Below, in pieces: positions 9,056-19,000 of a DNA stretch of 41,565 bases. Numbering within the stretch: the first letter of the stretch is position 1; each line of letters begins with the position of its first letter. The notes under the pieces were generated by a model that did no database searches, was not told the origin of the DNA, and saw nothing but the letters and a program-made list of their open reading frames with translations. The stretch spans positions 1-41,565 of the forward strand of contig JBKJLF010000423.1 in NCBI GenBank assembly GCA_046597185.1, written 5' to 3'. Source of the DNA: CAMBDR01 sp046597185 (GTDB lineage Bacteria > Pseudomonadota > Gammaproteobacteria > Burkholderiales > Burkholderiaceae_D). The translations under genes and the position numbers were made by a program.

Positions 9056-10825
9056 ATGCAACTACTTTCGTTTTTTGCACAGCACGACTGTTTAACCGAG
9101 CAAGGACAAATTCAACAAGCCGAGCGCCGCCGTTTCATACGGCAACTTGGCAGTTCTGCCTTAGCGGGGGCGGGGGCGTTGGGCATTGCCGCCTGCAGCA
9201 CGATCAACCCCGCCGACACGTCCCCCTTATTGGTGAGTTTTGCGCATGGCGTTGCCAGTGGCGACCCGCTTGCCGACCGCATCATTCTTTGGACCCGCGT
9301 CACGCCGCAGCAGCCGGATGAAACGCGCACCGTCCAGCTTACCTGGCAAATCGCCCGCGACCGGGCCATGCAACAGATCGTGACGGCGGGTGTGCTGAGC
9401 ACCGGGCCAGATAGCGATTACACCGTCAAGGTGGATGCAAAGGGCTTGCAAGCGGGCCAAATCTATTATTACCGTTTTAGCAGCGGTAGCGCCCACTCCC
9501 CGCTTGGGCGCACCAAAACCTTACCAGCCCAGTCGGTGGCGCAAGTTAAGCTGGCGGTGTTTTCGTGTTCCAATTATCCGGCGGGGTATTTCAATGTGTA
9601 TGCGGACGCTGCCAAGCACGGCGATATTGATGCGGCCCTGCATATTGGCGACTATATTTACGAATACGAAAGTACCGGTTACGCCTGCGGTAAAGCCAAA
9701 GCACTGGGGCGGGTGTCGGAACCGCAAAACCTGCTGCTGGTGCTGGCCGATTATCGGCGGCGTTATGCGCAATACCGCAGCGACCCGGATCTACAAGCCG
9801 TCCATGCACAGATGCCGTTTATTACCGTATGGGATGACCACGAATTTGCCGATGATGCATGGCGTGATGGTGCCGCCGAGCACAAGTCGCCCTTTCACGG
9901 CCCTTTTTCGCAGCGCAAACGGGTGGCGATACAGGCTTACCACGAATGGCTGCCCACGCGCCTGCCCGATCCGGATCAACCAGAAAAAATCTACCGCTCA
10001 TTTGATTTTGGCAAGTTGCTTTCCTTGCATATGCTGGATACGCGCATCATTGGGCGCGACCAGCAAGTGATCATGGATTCGTATCAAGCCGAAGATGGCG
10101 AATTTGATTGTGATAAATTTTGTGCCGACATCCGCTCACCGCAGCGCCAAATGATAGGCGGCAAACAGTTGGCGTGGTTAGAGCAAGGCGTGAAGCAATC
10201 CAAAGCCGTTTGGCAGATGTTGGGCCAGCAAGTTTTAATGGCGCGCATGGAATATCCGCAAGCGGTGGTGTTGGATGAAATGAGTTGCAATGAATTTTTG
10301 GCGCTCAAATCCCGGGCGCAGCGCGACCCCGGCAGTTTAAGCGTGGCGCAACGCGAGTGTTTGGCGGCACCCGGTTTGCCTTGCTTTTTGGATTCATGGG
10401 ATGGTTACCAAAGCGAGCGCGAGCGGGTGCTGGATATTTTTAGTCGGCACAATAAAAACCTGGTGGTGTTGGCGGGCGACACCCACAATGCCTGGGCCAG
10501 CGATTTGCGCGACCAGCAAAAGCGCCAGGTTGGGGTGGAATTTGCCACGCCTTCGGTCAGTTCACCCGGTATGGAAAGTGGTTCGCCCAATGGCGACCAT
10601 GAAGCTTCGGCGCGCATGATGGAACAGATTATAGAGCCGCTATATTATGCGCAAACCAGTAAGCGCGGTTATATGGTGCTCACCGCGACCGGGCAAGAAG
10701 TGCGTTGCGACTGGCATTTTATCAGCAGCATGCACCAGCGCGAGTACACGGCGGGTTGCGAGCGCAGCTTGCGCACGCTGGCGGGGGTGGGGCCGGGGCA
10801 GCGGCGGATTGTGGAAGTGGTGTAG
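9056..10825 (+). CDS. Alkaline phosphatase D (PhoD) family protein, Tat lipoprotein
   Basis: This is a 589-residue metal-dependent phosphatase or phosphodiesterase of the PhoD family. Near the N-terminus is a twin-arginine signal (ERRRFIRQLG), a short hydrophobic stretch and a lipobox ending GIAAC, so it is probably exported folded through Tat and lipid-anchored. The N-terminal PhoD domain (FAHGVASGDPLADRIILWTR) leads to the phosphatase core with metal-ligand motifs FSCSN, LHIGDYIYEYE, WDDHEFADD and LAGDTHNAW. Earlier ATGs exist at 8999, 9038 and 9044; ATG 9056 is chosen because GAGG lies 6 bases ahead. rlmF follows after 70 bases. A second PhoD-like domain occurs in the giant fusion at 16012-21807. 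Confidence 0.9.
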   Translation: MQLLSFFAQHDCLTEQGQIQQAERRRFIRQLGSSALAGAGALGIAACSTINPADTSPLLVSFAHGVASGDPLADRIILWTRVTPQQPDETRTVQLTWQIARDRAMQQIVTAGVLSTGPDSDYTVKVDAKGLQAGQIYYYRFSSGSAHSPLGRTKTLPAQSVAQVKLAVFSCSNYPAGYFNVYADAAKHGDIDAALHIGDYIYEYESTGYACGKAKALGRVSEPQNLLLVLADYRRRYAQYRSDPDLQAVHAQMPFITVWDDHEFADDAWRDGAAEHKSPFHGPFSQRKRVAIQAYHEWLPTRLPDPDQPEKIYRSFDFGKLLSLHMLDTRIIGRDQQVIMDSYQAEDGEFDCDKFCADIRSPQRQMIGGKQLAWLEQGVKQSKAVWQMLGQQVLMARMEYPQAVVLDEMSCNEFLALKSRAQRDPGSLSVAQRECLAAPGLPCFLDSWDGYQSERERVLDIFSRHNKNLVVLAGDTHNAWASDLRDQQKRQVGVEFATPSVSSPGMESGSPNGDHEASARMMEQIIEPLYYAQTSKRGYMVLTATGQEVRCDWHFISSMHQREYTAGCERSLRTLAGVGPGQRRIVEVV

Positions 10826-10895
10826 TGGCATATTGGCATGGCTTGGGGTAAAATCGCAACTCGCTGCCCCCTCCCACGCAAACATCGGACTCGCC

Positions 10896-11858
10896 ATGCC
10901 ACTTCCTGCATTTCACCCTCGCAACCGCCATCAAGGCCACTATGACTTTACGCGCCTGGTTGCGGCAGCGCCCGCGCTGGCCCCTCATGTGCGCGCCAAT
11001 GCGCATGGCGAGATGAGTATTGATTTTGCCGATGCGGCAGCGGTGACGGCGCTGAACGCGGCACTGTTGCAGGATTTTTATGGTATTCAAGGCTGGGCGC
11101 TGCCAACTGGCAAACTCTGCCCACCGGTGCCGGGGCGGGCTGATTATATTCATCACTTGGCCGATTTATTGGCTGGCTGCAATGGCGGGCGCATGGTAAA
11201 AACGGCAGTCGTGCTGGATATTGGCACGGGGGCCAATTGTATTTATCCTTTGATTGCGGCCAGTGAATATGGCTGGCAAGTGGTGGGCAGTGAATTGAAC
11301 CCGGAATCCTTGGTCAACGCGCAAGCCATTTTGGCGGCCAACCCGGCTTTGGCCAAGCGCATTAGTTTGCGACAGCAAACCGATGCCGCAGCCATTTTCA
11401 AGGGTGTGCTGCAAGAAGGCGAATGGTTTGATGTCAGCCTGTGCAACCCGCCGTTTCATGCGTCCGCACAAGCGGGCTTGGCGGGTAGTGCGCGCAAGTG
11501 GCGCAATTTGGGCAAGGGCGCGCCTGCGGCAGTCAAGCCTGACTCGGATCTGGCGGGCGCGGTGCCGCTGAACTTTGGTGGGCAAGATAGCGAACTCTGG
11601 TGCCCCGGTGGCGAACCGGGCTTTATTGACAGGATGATCGCCGAGAGCAGCGCCATACCAACGCGCTGCTTTTGGTTCACCACGCTGGTATCGCAAGCGG
11701 CGCATTTGCCTGCGCTGGTGCGTGCGCTCAAGGCGGCGGGTGTGCAGGAGCAGCGCACGGTGAACATGAGCCAGGGGCAAAAACAAAGCCGCCTGCTGGC
11801 TTGGACGTTTCTTAATCCGACGCAGCAAGCAGCTTGGAGGAACGTGCGGTGGGGGTAA
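10896..11858 (+). CDS. rlmF: 23S rRNA (adenine(1618)-N(6))-methyltransferase RlmF
   Basis: This is a 320-residue S-adenosylmethionine-dependent methyltransferase that modifies A1618 of 23S rRNA in the cytoplasm. It opens with the RlmF hallmark FHPRNRHQGHYDFTRL, then LQDFYGIQGWALPTGKLCPP, the SAM-binding VLDIGTGANCIYPLIA and the N6-adenine catalytic motif NPPFHAS. The long in-frame upstream extension (to 10647) overlaps the PhoD gene and is not family-like, so ATG 10896 is used, although its ribosome site is weak. It may be transcribed from the PhoD promoter, 70 bases downstream of that stop. Confidence 0.93.
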   Translation: MPLPAFHPRNRHQGHYDFTRLVAAAPALAPHVRANAHGEMSIDFADAAAVTALNAALLQDFYGIQGWALPTGKLCPPVPGRADYIHHLADLLAGCNGGRMVKTAVVLDIGTGANCIYPLIAASEYGWQVVGSELNPESLVNAQAILAANPALAKRISLRQQTDAAAIFKGVLQEGEWFDVSLCNPPFHASAQAGLAGSARKWRNLGKGAPAAVKPDSDLAGAVPLNFGGQDSELWCPGGEPGFIDRMIAESSAIPTRCFWFTTLVSQAAHLPALVRALKAAGVQEQRTVNMSQGQKQSRLLAWTFLNPTQQAAWRNVRWG

Positions 11859-11882
11859 TTTTCTTACCAACTACCCTATAAT

Positions 11883-12713
11883 CTATTTCTTCAACATTAA
11901 GCTGGCGATATGGCTTCGAATTGCGGCTGCATTCGCATTGCAAATCTGGCTAGTCTCAGCACGACGTCGCATCAACTCTTTAACAACAGGATTATCGTTC
12001 GGCAATTTCGATAATCGATTTACGCCAGGGCTAAGCATATCGATCATTTCACGAATACTGCGCCCATCTTTTGGCAAAATACCCAGATCTAAAAATTTTG
12101 GCACAGCATTAAAATATACTTGTTGCCACCAGTGATCGGTGCGCAGATCATGCCAACTTAAGTAACCGCCCGGCAATACCTGCCGTGGTGCGGTAATTGC
12201 ACCTGTAAAACTGTAGCGCTGCCCCGTGGTTGCAACAGGATCAAAAAAGTGTTGTGTATAAAAATCGGATACAAGTACATCATTCACTGTGTAAGCAAAC
12301 GCTTCGCTTTCGGATGGGTCACACACTTCAGCCAAATACCTCACACGCCCCTGTCCCGGCATAATTGATGCCCCTGCCACCAAGCGACTTCCAAATGGAT
12401 CAACCAACATTTCCAAGCATTCATGGCTTGCCGTAAGCGACCAAGTATCACCCGCTTCGACCAATGCGTAAGGTTGGCCGTTCTGATCGGTATGGTAGCC
12501 TCCTGCATCTTCTACATCATCAACAATAATAATTGGCCAATATCCTAGAGGCATACGTTCCAGCGATGCAATCGGATCAACCGTGGCACGAACATCCCAT
12601 ATTGGCCCTAAATCACGCATTGCCTGTTTTTGCAATGCTGTGCTTACATGCGCTATATCGGCAAACGAAACAGCGCTGGTATCTGAAATTAATGCAATAT
12701 GACGTGATAACAT
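11883..12713 (-). CDS. Conserved hypothetical protein with HExxE motif (possible metal-binding/protease-like fold)
   Basis: This 276-residue protein has no signal peptide or membrane segment. Around residue 95 it has WSLTASHECLEMLVDPFGS, that is HExxE followed by an Asp-Pro. The pattern resembles the SHE-x-x-E-x-x-DP motif I have seen in uncharacterised, possibly zinc-binding bacterial proteins. Later it has YLAEVCDPSES, YTVNDVLVSDFYTQHFFDP, GYLSWHDLRTDHWWQQ and a helical C-terminus. The likely ligands are the two His/Glu pairs, but this is inference. GGAG lies 7 bases before the ATG, in the same TTGGAGTAA context as the gene starting at 8866. It is the second of two minus-strand unknown genes. 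I cannot name its function. Confidence 0.55.
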   Translation of the reverse strand: MLSRHIALISDTSAVSFADIAHVSTALQKQAMRDLGPIWDVRATVDPIASLERMPLGYWPIIIVDDVEDAGGYHTDQNGQPYALVEAGDTWSLTASHECLEMLVDPFGSRLVAGASIMPGQGRVRYLAEVCDPSESEAFAYTVNDVLVSDFYTQHFFDPVATTGQRYSFTGAITAPRQVLPGGYLSWHDLRTDHWWQQVYFNAVPKFLDLGILPKDGRSIREMIDMLSPGVNRLSKLPNDNPVVKELMRRRAETSQICNANAAAIRSHIASLMLKK

Positions 12714-12941
12714 AGCTTACTCCAATATTTTATTAAAAGGTAACATAAACAAGGTTGCTTCCCGAAACACTTAAACCTGGCACACAATTATTATTACTTC
12801 ACATCGCTTCCTAAATGCGCAGAACACGGTTTAGCGCTGATAGGGTGCCGCCGTCTTGGATGCTTACCCTATAGAAACGAATCCGTTAATGCAGATGCCT
12901 GCGTCAGAATCATGCGCCCATAAAAGAATGATTATGTTTTC

Positions 12942-12968
12942 CCGCAAACTTAAAACCTAATTTGCGGG
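12942..12968. other. Hairpin at the 3' end of the 12957-14051 gene
   Basis: CCCGCAAA (12942-12949) pairs with TTTGCGGG (12961-12968), an 8-bp stem with an 11-nt loop that spans the stop codon of the neighbouring gene. No U-run follows on either strand, so it is not a standard intrinsic terminator; it may protect the 3' end of the mRNA. The remaining 12714-12941 gap shows nothing else I can support. Confidence 0.3.
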
Positions 12969-14051
12969 GGTATTTGCTTTCGCTCTCGCCGCCTCCAATG
13001 CCTGTTGCGCCTTCAATAGATCGACCTGCGCATTCAGCTCGGTTATTCGCGCAGCCAGCAATGCATTCGCTTGGCTATCATAGTCAACACGAAGTTTTAC
13101 AATGGATGCGGGAACCGAAATAATGGCCTTGGCAATATCAACAGGCAGGCTTGCAATCCCTGCTAGCTCGCTGGGTTGCGTGATGTTGTAGCTGGTTGGC
13201 ATACCATCTTTAAACTCAAAATCGAAAGTCGATTTTGTAAATGCGTCTGCTTTAGCTGGCAACACAAAAGCAGCTTTGGAATCTGGCACGACAAAGACAG
13301 CAGAACTGGCATCAAGGCGCTCATCGTCAGCAGCGCCACCTATTTCTTGTGGTGTTATCGTAATCTTGGTTGCGCGCGGTGCCCGGTATACCAATCCCAT
13401 AGGGTTGCTAGGCACCAAACTTTCAACATGTTTATCTTCTGATTCAGCAACGGTGCAAATATTAAAATCCCCTCCCTTGCAACGCGTACCATCAACATCA
13501 ACAATGACAGATTTTGTCTTGGCGTATAAGCCCTTAATAGCCACCTTTATTTCTTCAATATTTGTTGGGTCAAAAGTTGCAGCAAATGAGTATAAGTCGC
13601 AAGCTTTGGTTGCCAAGTCTGGTTTGCTGGTGCGTGCCATGGTTGGACTAGCCCTGCCAGAAAATGCCGCTACACCTTGAACCAAATTTAAGATAATGGC
13701 TGGCGATTGATCCGTCGAAGTTGCATTTGTTGTCGATAACATTCCATTTAAAGTAGTTATTTTCAAGGTATCATCGCGAGTAATGCCGTGATTCATATTG
13801 GCGACAAAACGATACTTCGCATCCGGTACAGGTGGCAACGGTGTTAACACAATGGTTTCCAGGCATTGCCCACCTTTTTTCACCAACTCTTGGCTGCTTG
13901 TCGCCGCCCCATCAGCTTTGGCTTTGGAGTCCGCAGCCTTTTTTTCAAAAAATTTGAACTCTGCCGTCGCAATATTGTAGTCCAACAACAACTTGGCCTT
14001 GGCATCGGCAGCAGGTGGGGCATTGTCTAAGGTGCCCTTTGCAGTCTGCAA
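12957..14051 (-). CDS. Hypothetical protein with C-terminal coiled coil (start uncertain)
   Basis: This 364-residue protein belongs to no family I recognise. Its N-terminal part (about 1-60) is Ala/Lys-rich and helical. The middle is mixed strand (LETIVLTPLPPVPDAKYRFV, SVIVDVDGTRCKGGDFNIC), and the C-terminus (about 320-364) is a heptad-like coiled coil (ARITELNAQVDLLKAQQALE). The only start in this frame is a TTG at 14051 with no ribosome site; a stop lies just upstream. In another frame an ATG at 14068 has a perfect GGAGG 5 bases ahead but stops after 13 codons. A single-base indel near 14052-14056 would join the two, so this may be a frameshifted gene or a sequencing error. It is followed after a 243-bp gap by the HExxE gene. 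Confidence 0.5.
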   Translation of the reverse strand: MQTAKGTLDNAPPAADAKAKLLLDYNIATAEFKFFEKKAADSKAKADGAATSSQELVKKGGQCLETIVLTPLPPVPDAKYRFVANMNHGITRDDTLKITTLNGMLSTTNATSTDQSPAIILNLVQGVAAFSGRASPTMARTSKPDLATKACDLYSFAATFDPTNIEEIKVAIKGLYAKTKSVIVDVDGTRCKGGDFNICTVAESEDKHVESLVPSNPMGLVYRAPRATKITITPQEIGGAADDERLDASSAVFVVPDSKAAFVLPAKADAFTKSTFDFEFKDGMPTSYNITQPSELAGIASLPVDIAKAIISVPASIVKLRVDYDSQANALLAARITELNAQVDLLKAQQALEAARAKANTPAN

Positions 14052-14253
14052 CCCAAATTAATACCCATTGAAACCTCCGTAACTAAACATTTATCGTGTA
14101 AAACTATTTCTCTGCTGAATTGCTGGCACGAAACAAGTGTAGACCACAGGCAAAAAATTACCATCATCCATTCGTCTCATCCAAAAGGATGATTCTTCCT
14201 TGCAACCAATCTGCTATGCTTGTAAAAACCAGGTTTCATCTCGGGAGCGTGAA

Positions 14254-15990
14254 TTGGCAAGCACACCAAATCAAAACGATCAAGTCAATCAACAATGGCT
14301 GGAACTAATCGCCCACCAAAGCGCGCGGGTGCCGTTTCCGGTTGGGTTGGTGATGCTGGCCTTGGCCCAAATTGCGGCCTTGCATATCCCGCTTTCATTT
14401 GTCTTACCCTGGCTCGCCGCCGTGTTTTTGGTGTTGGTATTACGCTATATCTTGTTACGCCGCTTGCCGCAGCAAACCCATCTGCCGTTCAGGCGCAAGC
14501 TGGTTCTGGTGGTTGGCTTGAGCGCGATTAACGGCAGCGTGCATGCGCTCTCGCTGCTGGTTTTTCCCTATATTACTGATCACGAAAAACTCTTCTTCAC
14601 CATGCTGCTGCTGGCCTTATGCACGGGTGCCACCAGCACCACCGCTGGCCATCGGCTGACGTTTTTTGCCTACTATTTACCAATCGTGGGCATGCTAATG
14701 TTTGCCTGGGCTCACAATGTGGATAGCCAAAATCATACCTGGACCGACAAGGCACTGCCGCTATTGATCGGCTTTTACGGCCTTACCCTGGCTGGCGTGG
14801 CCAGGGCCACCAACAAAGTATTTGTCGAATCTTGCCAAATCCGCGAAAAAGAACATGACCTCAACCAGCAATTGCAGCAAGCCCTGGCCCAGGCACAAGA
14901 GGCAAACCATGCCAAAACCCGCTTTTTGGCCGCAGCCAGCCACGATTTGCGCCAACCCTTGCATACGCAATCGATGCTGGTGGCCACGCTCTCGCTTCGC
15001 AAGCTTGATGCGCGCAGCACCGAAATTGTACGCATGCTGGTCGAGTCAAATGACACCCTGGCCAAATTGCTCGATGGCTTGCTCGATATCTCCAAACTCG
15101 ATGCCGGTATTATCGAAACCAATAAACAGCAGTTTTTGATGCAACCCCTGGTGCTGCAACACTTCACCCAGGTTGAAGCAGCCATCCGCGCCAAAAATCT
15201 ACTGCCCGTCTTGCTGTGCGAGTGCGACGCCGCCGTCGAAACCGACCCGCAATTATTCCTGCGCATCCTGCGCAACCTGACCGATAACGCCATCAAATTT
15301 ACCGAACACGGACAAATTCGGATCGAAGTGCGCTCCGATGCGCATTTTGTGCAAGTCTACGTCAGCGATACCGGGCCAGGCATTTCCGCAGAACATTTCG
15401 ACAAAATTTTTCAAGAATTTTACCAAATCGAAAACCCCGAACGCGACCGCGCCAAAGGCCTGGGGCTGGGCCTGTCGATTGTGAAACGGCTCACCGATTT
15501 GCTGGGTATTGAATTGCTGTTTACCTCGTCCACGCAAACCGGCACCGAATTTGGCTTGCGCCTGCCCATTGTCAGCGGCCAGCCCTTGCCGGAGCCAGAC
15601 GAAGCCCCCGCACCCACCCGCCAATTACCGTTTGCACTCACGGTGCTGATTGTGGATGACGAAGAGAATGTGCGCAAAAGTGTGCGTATTTTACTGGAAG
15701 AACTGGGTTGCCGCTGCCTCGAAGCCAGCAACAGCGCCGAGGCGGTGAAGGTGGCAGAACAAACGCCACCCGACTTTATTTTGGCCGATTTTCGCTTGCG
15801 CGGCGATGACAGCGGCATCCAGACCATTAACGCCCTGCGCCAACGCTGGCCGCGCACGCAAGCGGTGCTGGTCAGCGGTGATACCGCACCAGACCGCCAA
15901 CGCGAAGCCCACAACGCTGGCATTCGCCTGCTGCACAAACCGCTATCACTCGACCAATTGAAACACGAACTGGATATTGTCAAACATTGA
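14254..15990 (+). CDS. Membrane hybrid sensor histidine kinase/response regulator
   Basis: This is a 578-residue hybrid kinase. About six membrane helices (residues about 25-195) form the sensor, with no large periplasmic loop. A short coiled coil leads to the HisKA domain, where the phospho-acceptor His is residue 230 in AASHDLRQPLHTQ, a subgroup signature (HDLRQPLH). The ATPase domain has the N box around Asn345 (NLTDNAIKF) and G boxes VSDTGPGIS and GLGLGLSIVKRL. The C-terminal receiver has LIVDDEEN, phospho-acceptor Asp512 (ILADFRLRG) and LLHKPLS. A TTG at 14254 is chosen because GGGAG lies 6 bases upstream; another TTG at 14200 lacks one. It ends 21 bases before the giant fusion gene, so the two are probably one operon, with the converging regulator at 21816 a likely partner. 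Confidence 0.85.
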   Translation: MASTPNQNDQVNQQWLELIAHQSARVPFPVGLVMLALAQIAALHIPLSFVLPWLAAVFLVLVLRYILLRRLPQQTHLPFRRKLVLVVGLSAINGSVHALSLLVFPYITDHEKLFFTMLLLALCTGATSTTAGHRLTFFAYYLPIVGMLMFAWAHNVDSQNHTWTDKALPLLIGFYGLTLAGVARATNKVFVESCQIREKEHDLNQQLQQALAQAQEANHAKTRFLAAASHDLRQPLHTQSMLVATLSLRKLDARSTEIVRMLVESNDTLAKLLDGLLDISKLDAGIIETNKQQFLMQPLVLQHFTQVEAAIRAKNLLPVLLCECDAAVETDPQLFLRILRNLTDNAIKFTEHGQIRIEVRSDAHFVQVYVSDTGPGISAEHFDKIFQEFYQIENPERDRAKGLGLGLSIVKRLTDLLGIELLFTSSTQTGTEFGLRLPIVSGQPLPEPDEAPAPTRQLPFALTVLIVDDEENVRKSVRILLEELGCRCLEASNSAEAVKVAEQTPPDFILADFRLRGDDSGIQTINALRQRWPRTQAVLVSGDTAPDRQREAHNAGIRLLHKPLSLDQLKHELDIVKH

Positions 15991-16011
15991 CCTTTTTACC
16001 GGAGCCATACC

Positions 16012-19000
16012 ATGGACGATCATCAACGCCCCAAGCAACGCACCAACCAGCGCCCCAATCCACACCCCAACCAACGCCGCTGGTTATCAAAAGACTTAAG
16101 CGCACTGATCCAACAACAGAGCGCAAAGCAAGAGATTTATGATTTGGTGATTGTTGGCAGTGGCTATGGCGGCGCAATGGCAGCGGCGCAATTGGCAGGT
16201 CTGGTCGATGCAAAGGGCAATCCTCTCAAAATTTGCCTGCTGGAACGGGGCAAAGAATACCTGCCCGGCTCCTTTCCTTCACAAATGGGTGAAGTACCGG
16301 GCCATATACGCGTGGTGACACCGAATGCCAAAAAACCGCAAGGCTTTGCTGATGGCTTGTTTGATATCCGGCCAGGAGCAGACGTATCCACCCTGACGGC
16401 CAACGGTTTGGGCGGTGGCTCCCTGATTAATGCCGGCGTGATGGCAGAACCGAAATGGCATACCTTTGACTCGGGCTTACCACCACAGCTAATACAAGAG
16501 TTAATTGCCAGCTATCCTACGATCCGGAACAAACTGGGCTGCACGGTTGAGGAATGGGATGTTGCCAAGCAGGAGATGATTGAGCGCAAAATTGTCGCAG
16601 ATCCGGCCAATGCCTTGCCGCGCAGCCAAGCCCTACAAGCGCTGGACCCGCACAATTTTGGCAACAGCCCCCAACCCACTTTTCGACAGGCTGCGCTCAC
16701 CATTAAAATGTCGCAAGAGCCTGAAGCAAATTTACAGCCCTGCAAGCAATGCGGTGATTGTATGACGGGTTGCAATATCGGCGCAAAAAAGTCACTCGAT
16801 ACCAATCTGCTACTTGGTGCCCGTAACAAGGGCGTGGAAATCTATACCGGGGCTTCGGTGCTCAAGTTGGAACGGGTCAAATCCAGCCAAACCTGGAAGC
16901 TGCACATTTTCCATACGGACGAGAATTTGCGTCAGCGTCAGGGCGCGGCTTTTCGCCTGCGTGCACGCAAGGTGATACTGGCGGCAGGCACCTTGGGTTC
17001 ACCAGAAATTTTACTACGCTCGCAAAGCAAAAACCTGCACTTTTCCAAACGCCTGGGCCAACAATTTTCCTGCAATGGCGACAATATCGCGACCTTTTAT
17101 AAGCTCGCCACCCGCGTCGAAACCATTGCCGATGAAAACCTGGCGCTTGATGCGCGCAAAATTGGGCCAACCATTGCCTGTATGCTGGACATTCCCAAAA
17201 CCGCTAACAGACAAGGCTTTTTGCTGCAGGAATTTGCCATTCCCGGGGCCATGGCGACACTGTTTAAGGAAGTGGTTACCACCGCCAACACGCTGTATGA
17301 TTTGCCCGAACCCGATTGCAGCTATCACCAGCGCGCCGCCCAAGGCTCGCCCACGCTGGACCCCTGCGCGGTCGATCCTGATGCCATGGCGTATACCGCC
17401 CTGTTAGGCATTATCGGGCACGATAGCGCCAATGGCGTATTGCGGCTAGACCCGGAGTCGCCTGCCGCACGGCCCAAACCCGGTTATAGCGGCATGATCC
17501 GCATCTCGTGGCCCGACGCACGTAACGGCACACAGTTGAACGCGGCCATGGATTATGTCCATCAACTGGGGCAGCAAGACAAAACGCTACTCCAACCGGG
17601 TGGCCGGCTGATTCCCAACCCAATGTGGCAACTGGGGCCGGAGGGCCTGGCGACGCTGATTGATCAACCACGCGGCCCGGTACTCACAGTCCACCCCCTT
17701 GGCGGGTGCCCGATCGGCAAGGATAGCGATCACGGCGTAGTCGATGATTATGGCATGGTTTTTGACCCGGCTGCCCAGCCCGGGGCGCGCTCAGAAACCG
17801 ACGCTACCTGGCAAGGTACGCTCTTTGTGCTGGACGGTTCAATTATCCCCTGCTCACTCGGTGCCAACCCTGCACTCACCATTGCTACGCTCGCCCATCG
17901 TGCTGCGCTGCAACTGCGCCGGCAATGGGCCTGGCAGGCGGCCTCAACGCCACCCACGCCCGCAATCAAACCTGTCGCCAAGCGTCCGGTCTTTCGCGCC
18001 CCAGCCGCTTGCATTACCCCGGCCAAAGCCACGCGCCTGCTCATGGCAGAACGCTTGTTTGGCAAGGTATTGCTGCATTCGAACGATGGCATCCTGCGCG
18101 ATTATTGGGTGGAATTAACCCTGCGCTATGACGAAATAGCGATTCAGGAATTAATGACCACGCTGGATCGGCGCGTGATCTTGAAAAAGGGCTCACGCCT
18201 GTGCATTTTCAACCCAAAAGATTGGGAAAATCTGCAACTGCTGAGCGACCCGGAAAGAGAAAACCAACGCGAACAAAAAGCTTTGCTGAGGGCCGAGCTG
18301 ACCGGTTCGCTGGAAATTTTCAACCGTGAAAACAATTTTAGCCTGACCCGCATGCGCACCGGTTTGTGGGCCTGGTTTTGCAACCGTGGCTTGCGCGACA
18401 CGACGCAAATGTTCAACAACCAATTTCGCGACGCTGGCAGTAAATGGGATGCACTGAGGGCACTGCCAGCCAAGGCCACCAAATTGGCGCGCAATATCAA
18501 AAACCTTGCCTCGCACGCGGGTGAAGTGCGGCGCATGGACTATAAGCTCACCATTGGCCACTGCGTGAGCCGGGCCGACGCCGACATTTTTACCGGAAAA
18601 CATTCCCCGCAAGGCAAACACATTGAAGGTGAAAAACGGCTCACCTATAATCGGCGCGCCAACCCGCTACGCCAGTTGATGGAATTGCAGTTGACCCGGT
18701 TTCCATCGATTCAACTTGGCCCCACCGCCAAACTGGAACTGGATTTACGCTTCGTGGCCTTGCAAGAAATGCCGCTGGCGCAAATCATCGAACAAAAAAA
18801 TCAAATCAATGCGCTGATGGATTTGGCCTCGTTTGGCCTGTATCTGCTGCGCCTGATGTTGCTCACCCATATGTGGACGTTTCGCAAACCGGACCCCACG
18901 CCGGATCGAAAAATCGACCGCTTACCGCAAAAATTATCGGATGCGCTGCAACCCGAAATTAGCGAAATCGATGTCTGCCCACCCCGCCACGGAATTCCGG

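Noticed and set aside
10647..10895. Longer RlmF with an 83-residue extension
   Set aside because: The extension lies inside the PhoD coding region in another frame and does not resemble RlmF proteins.
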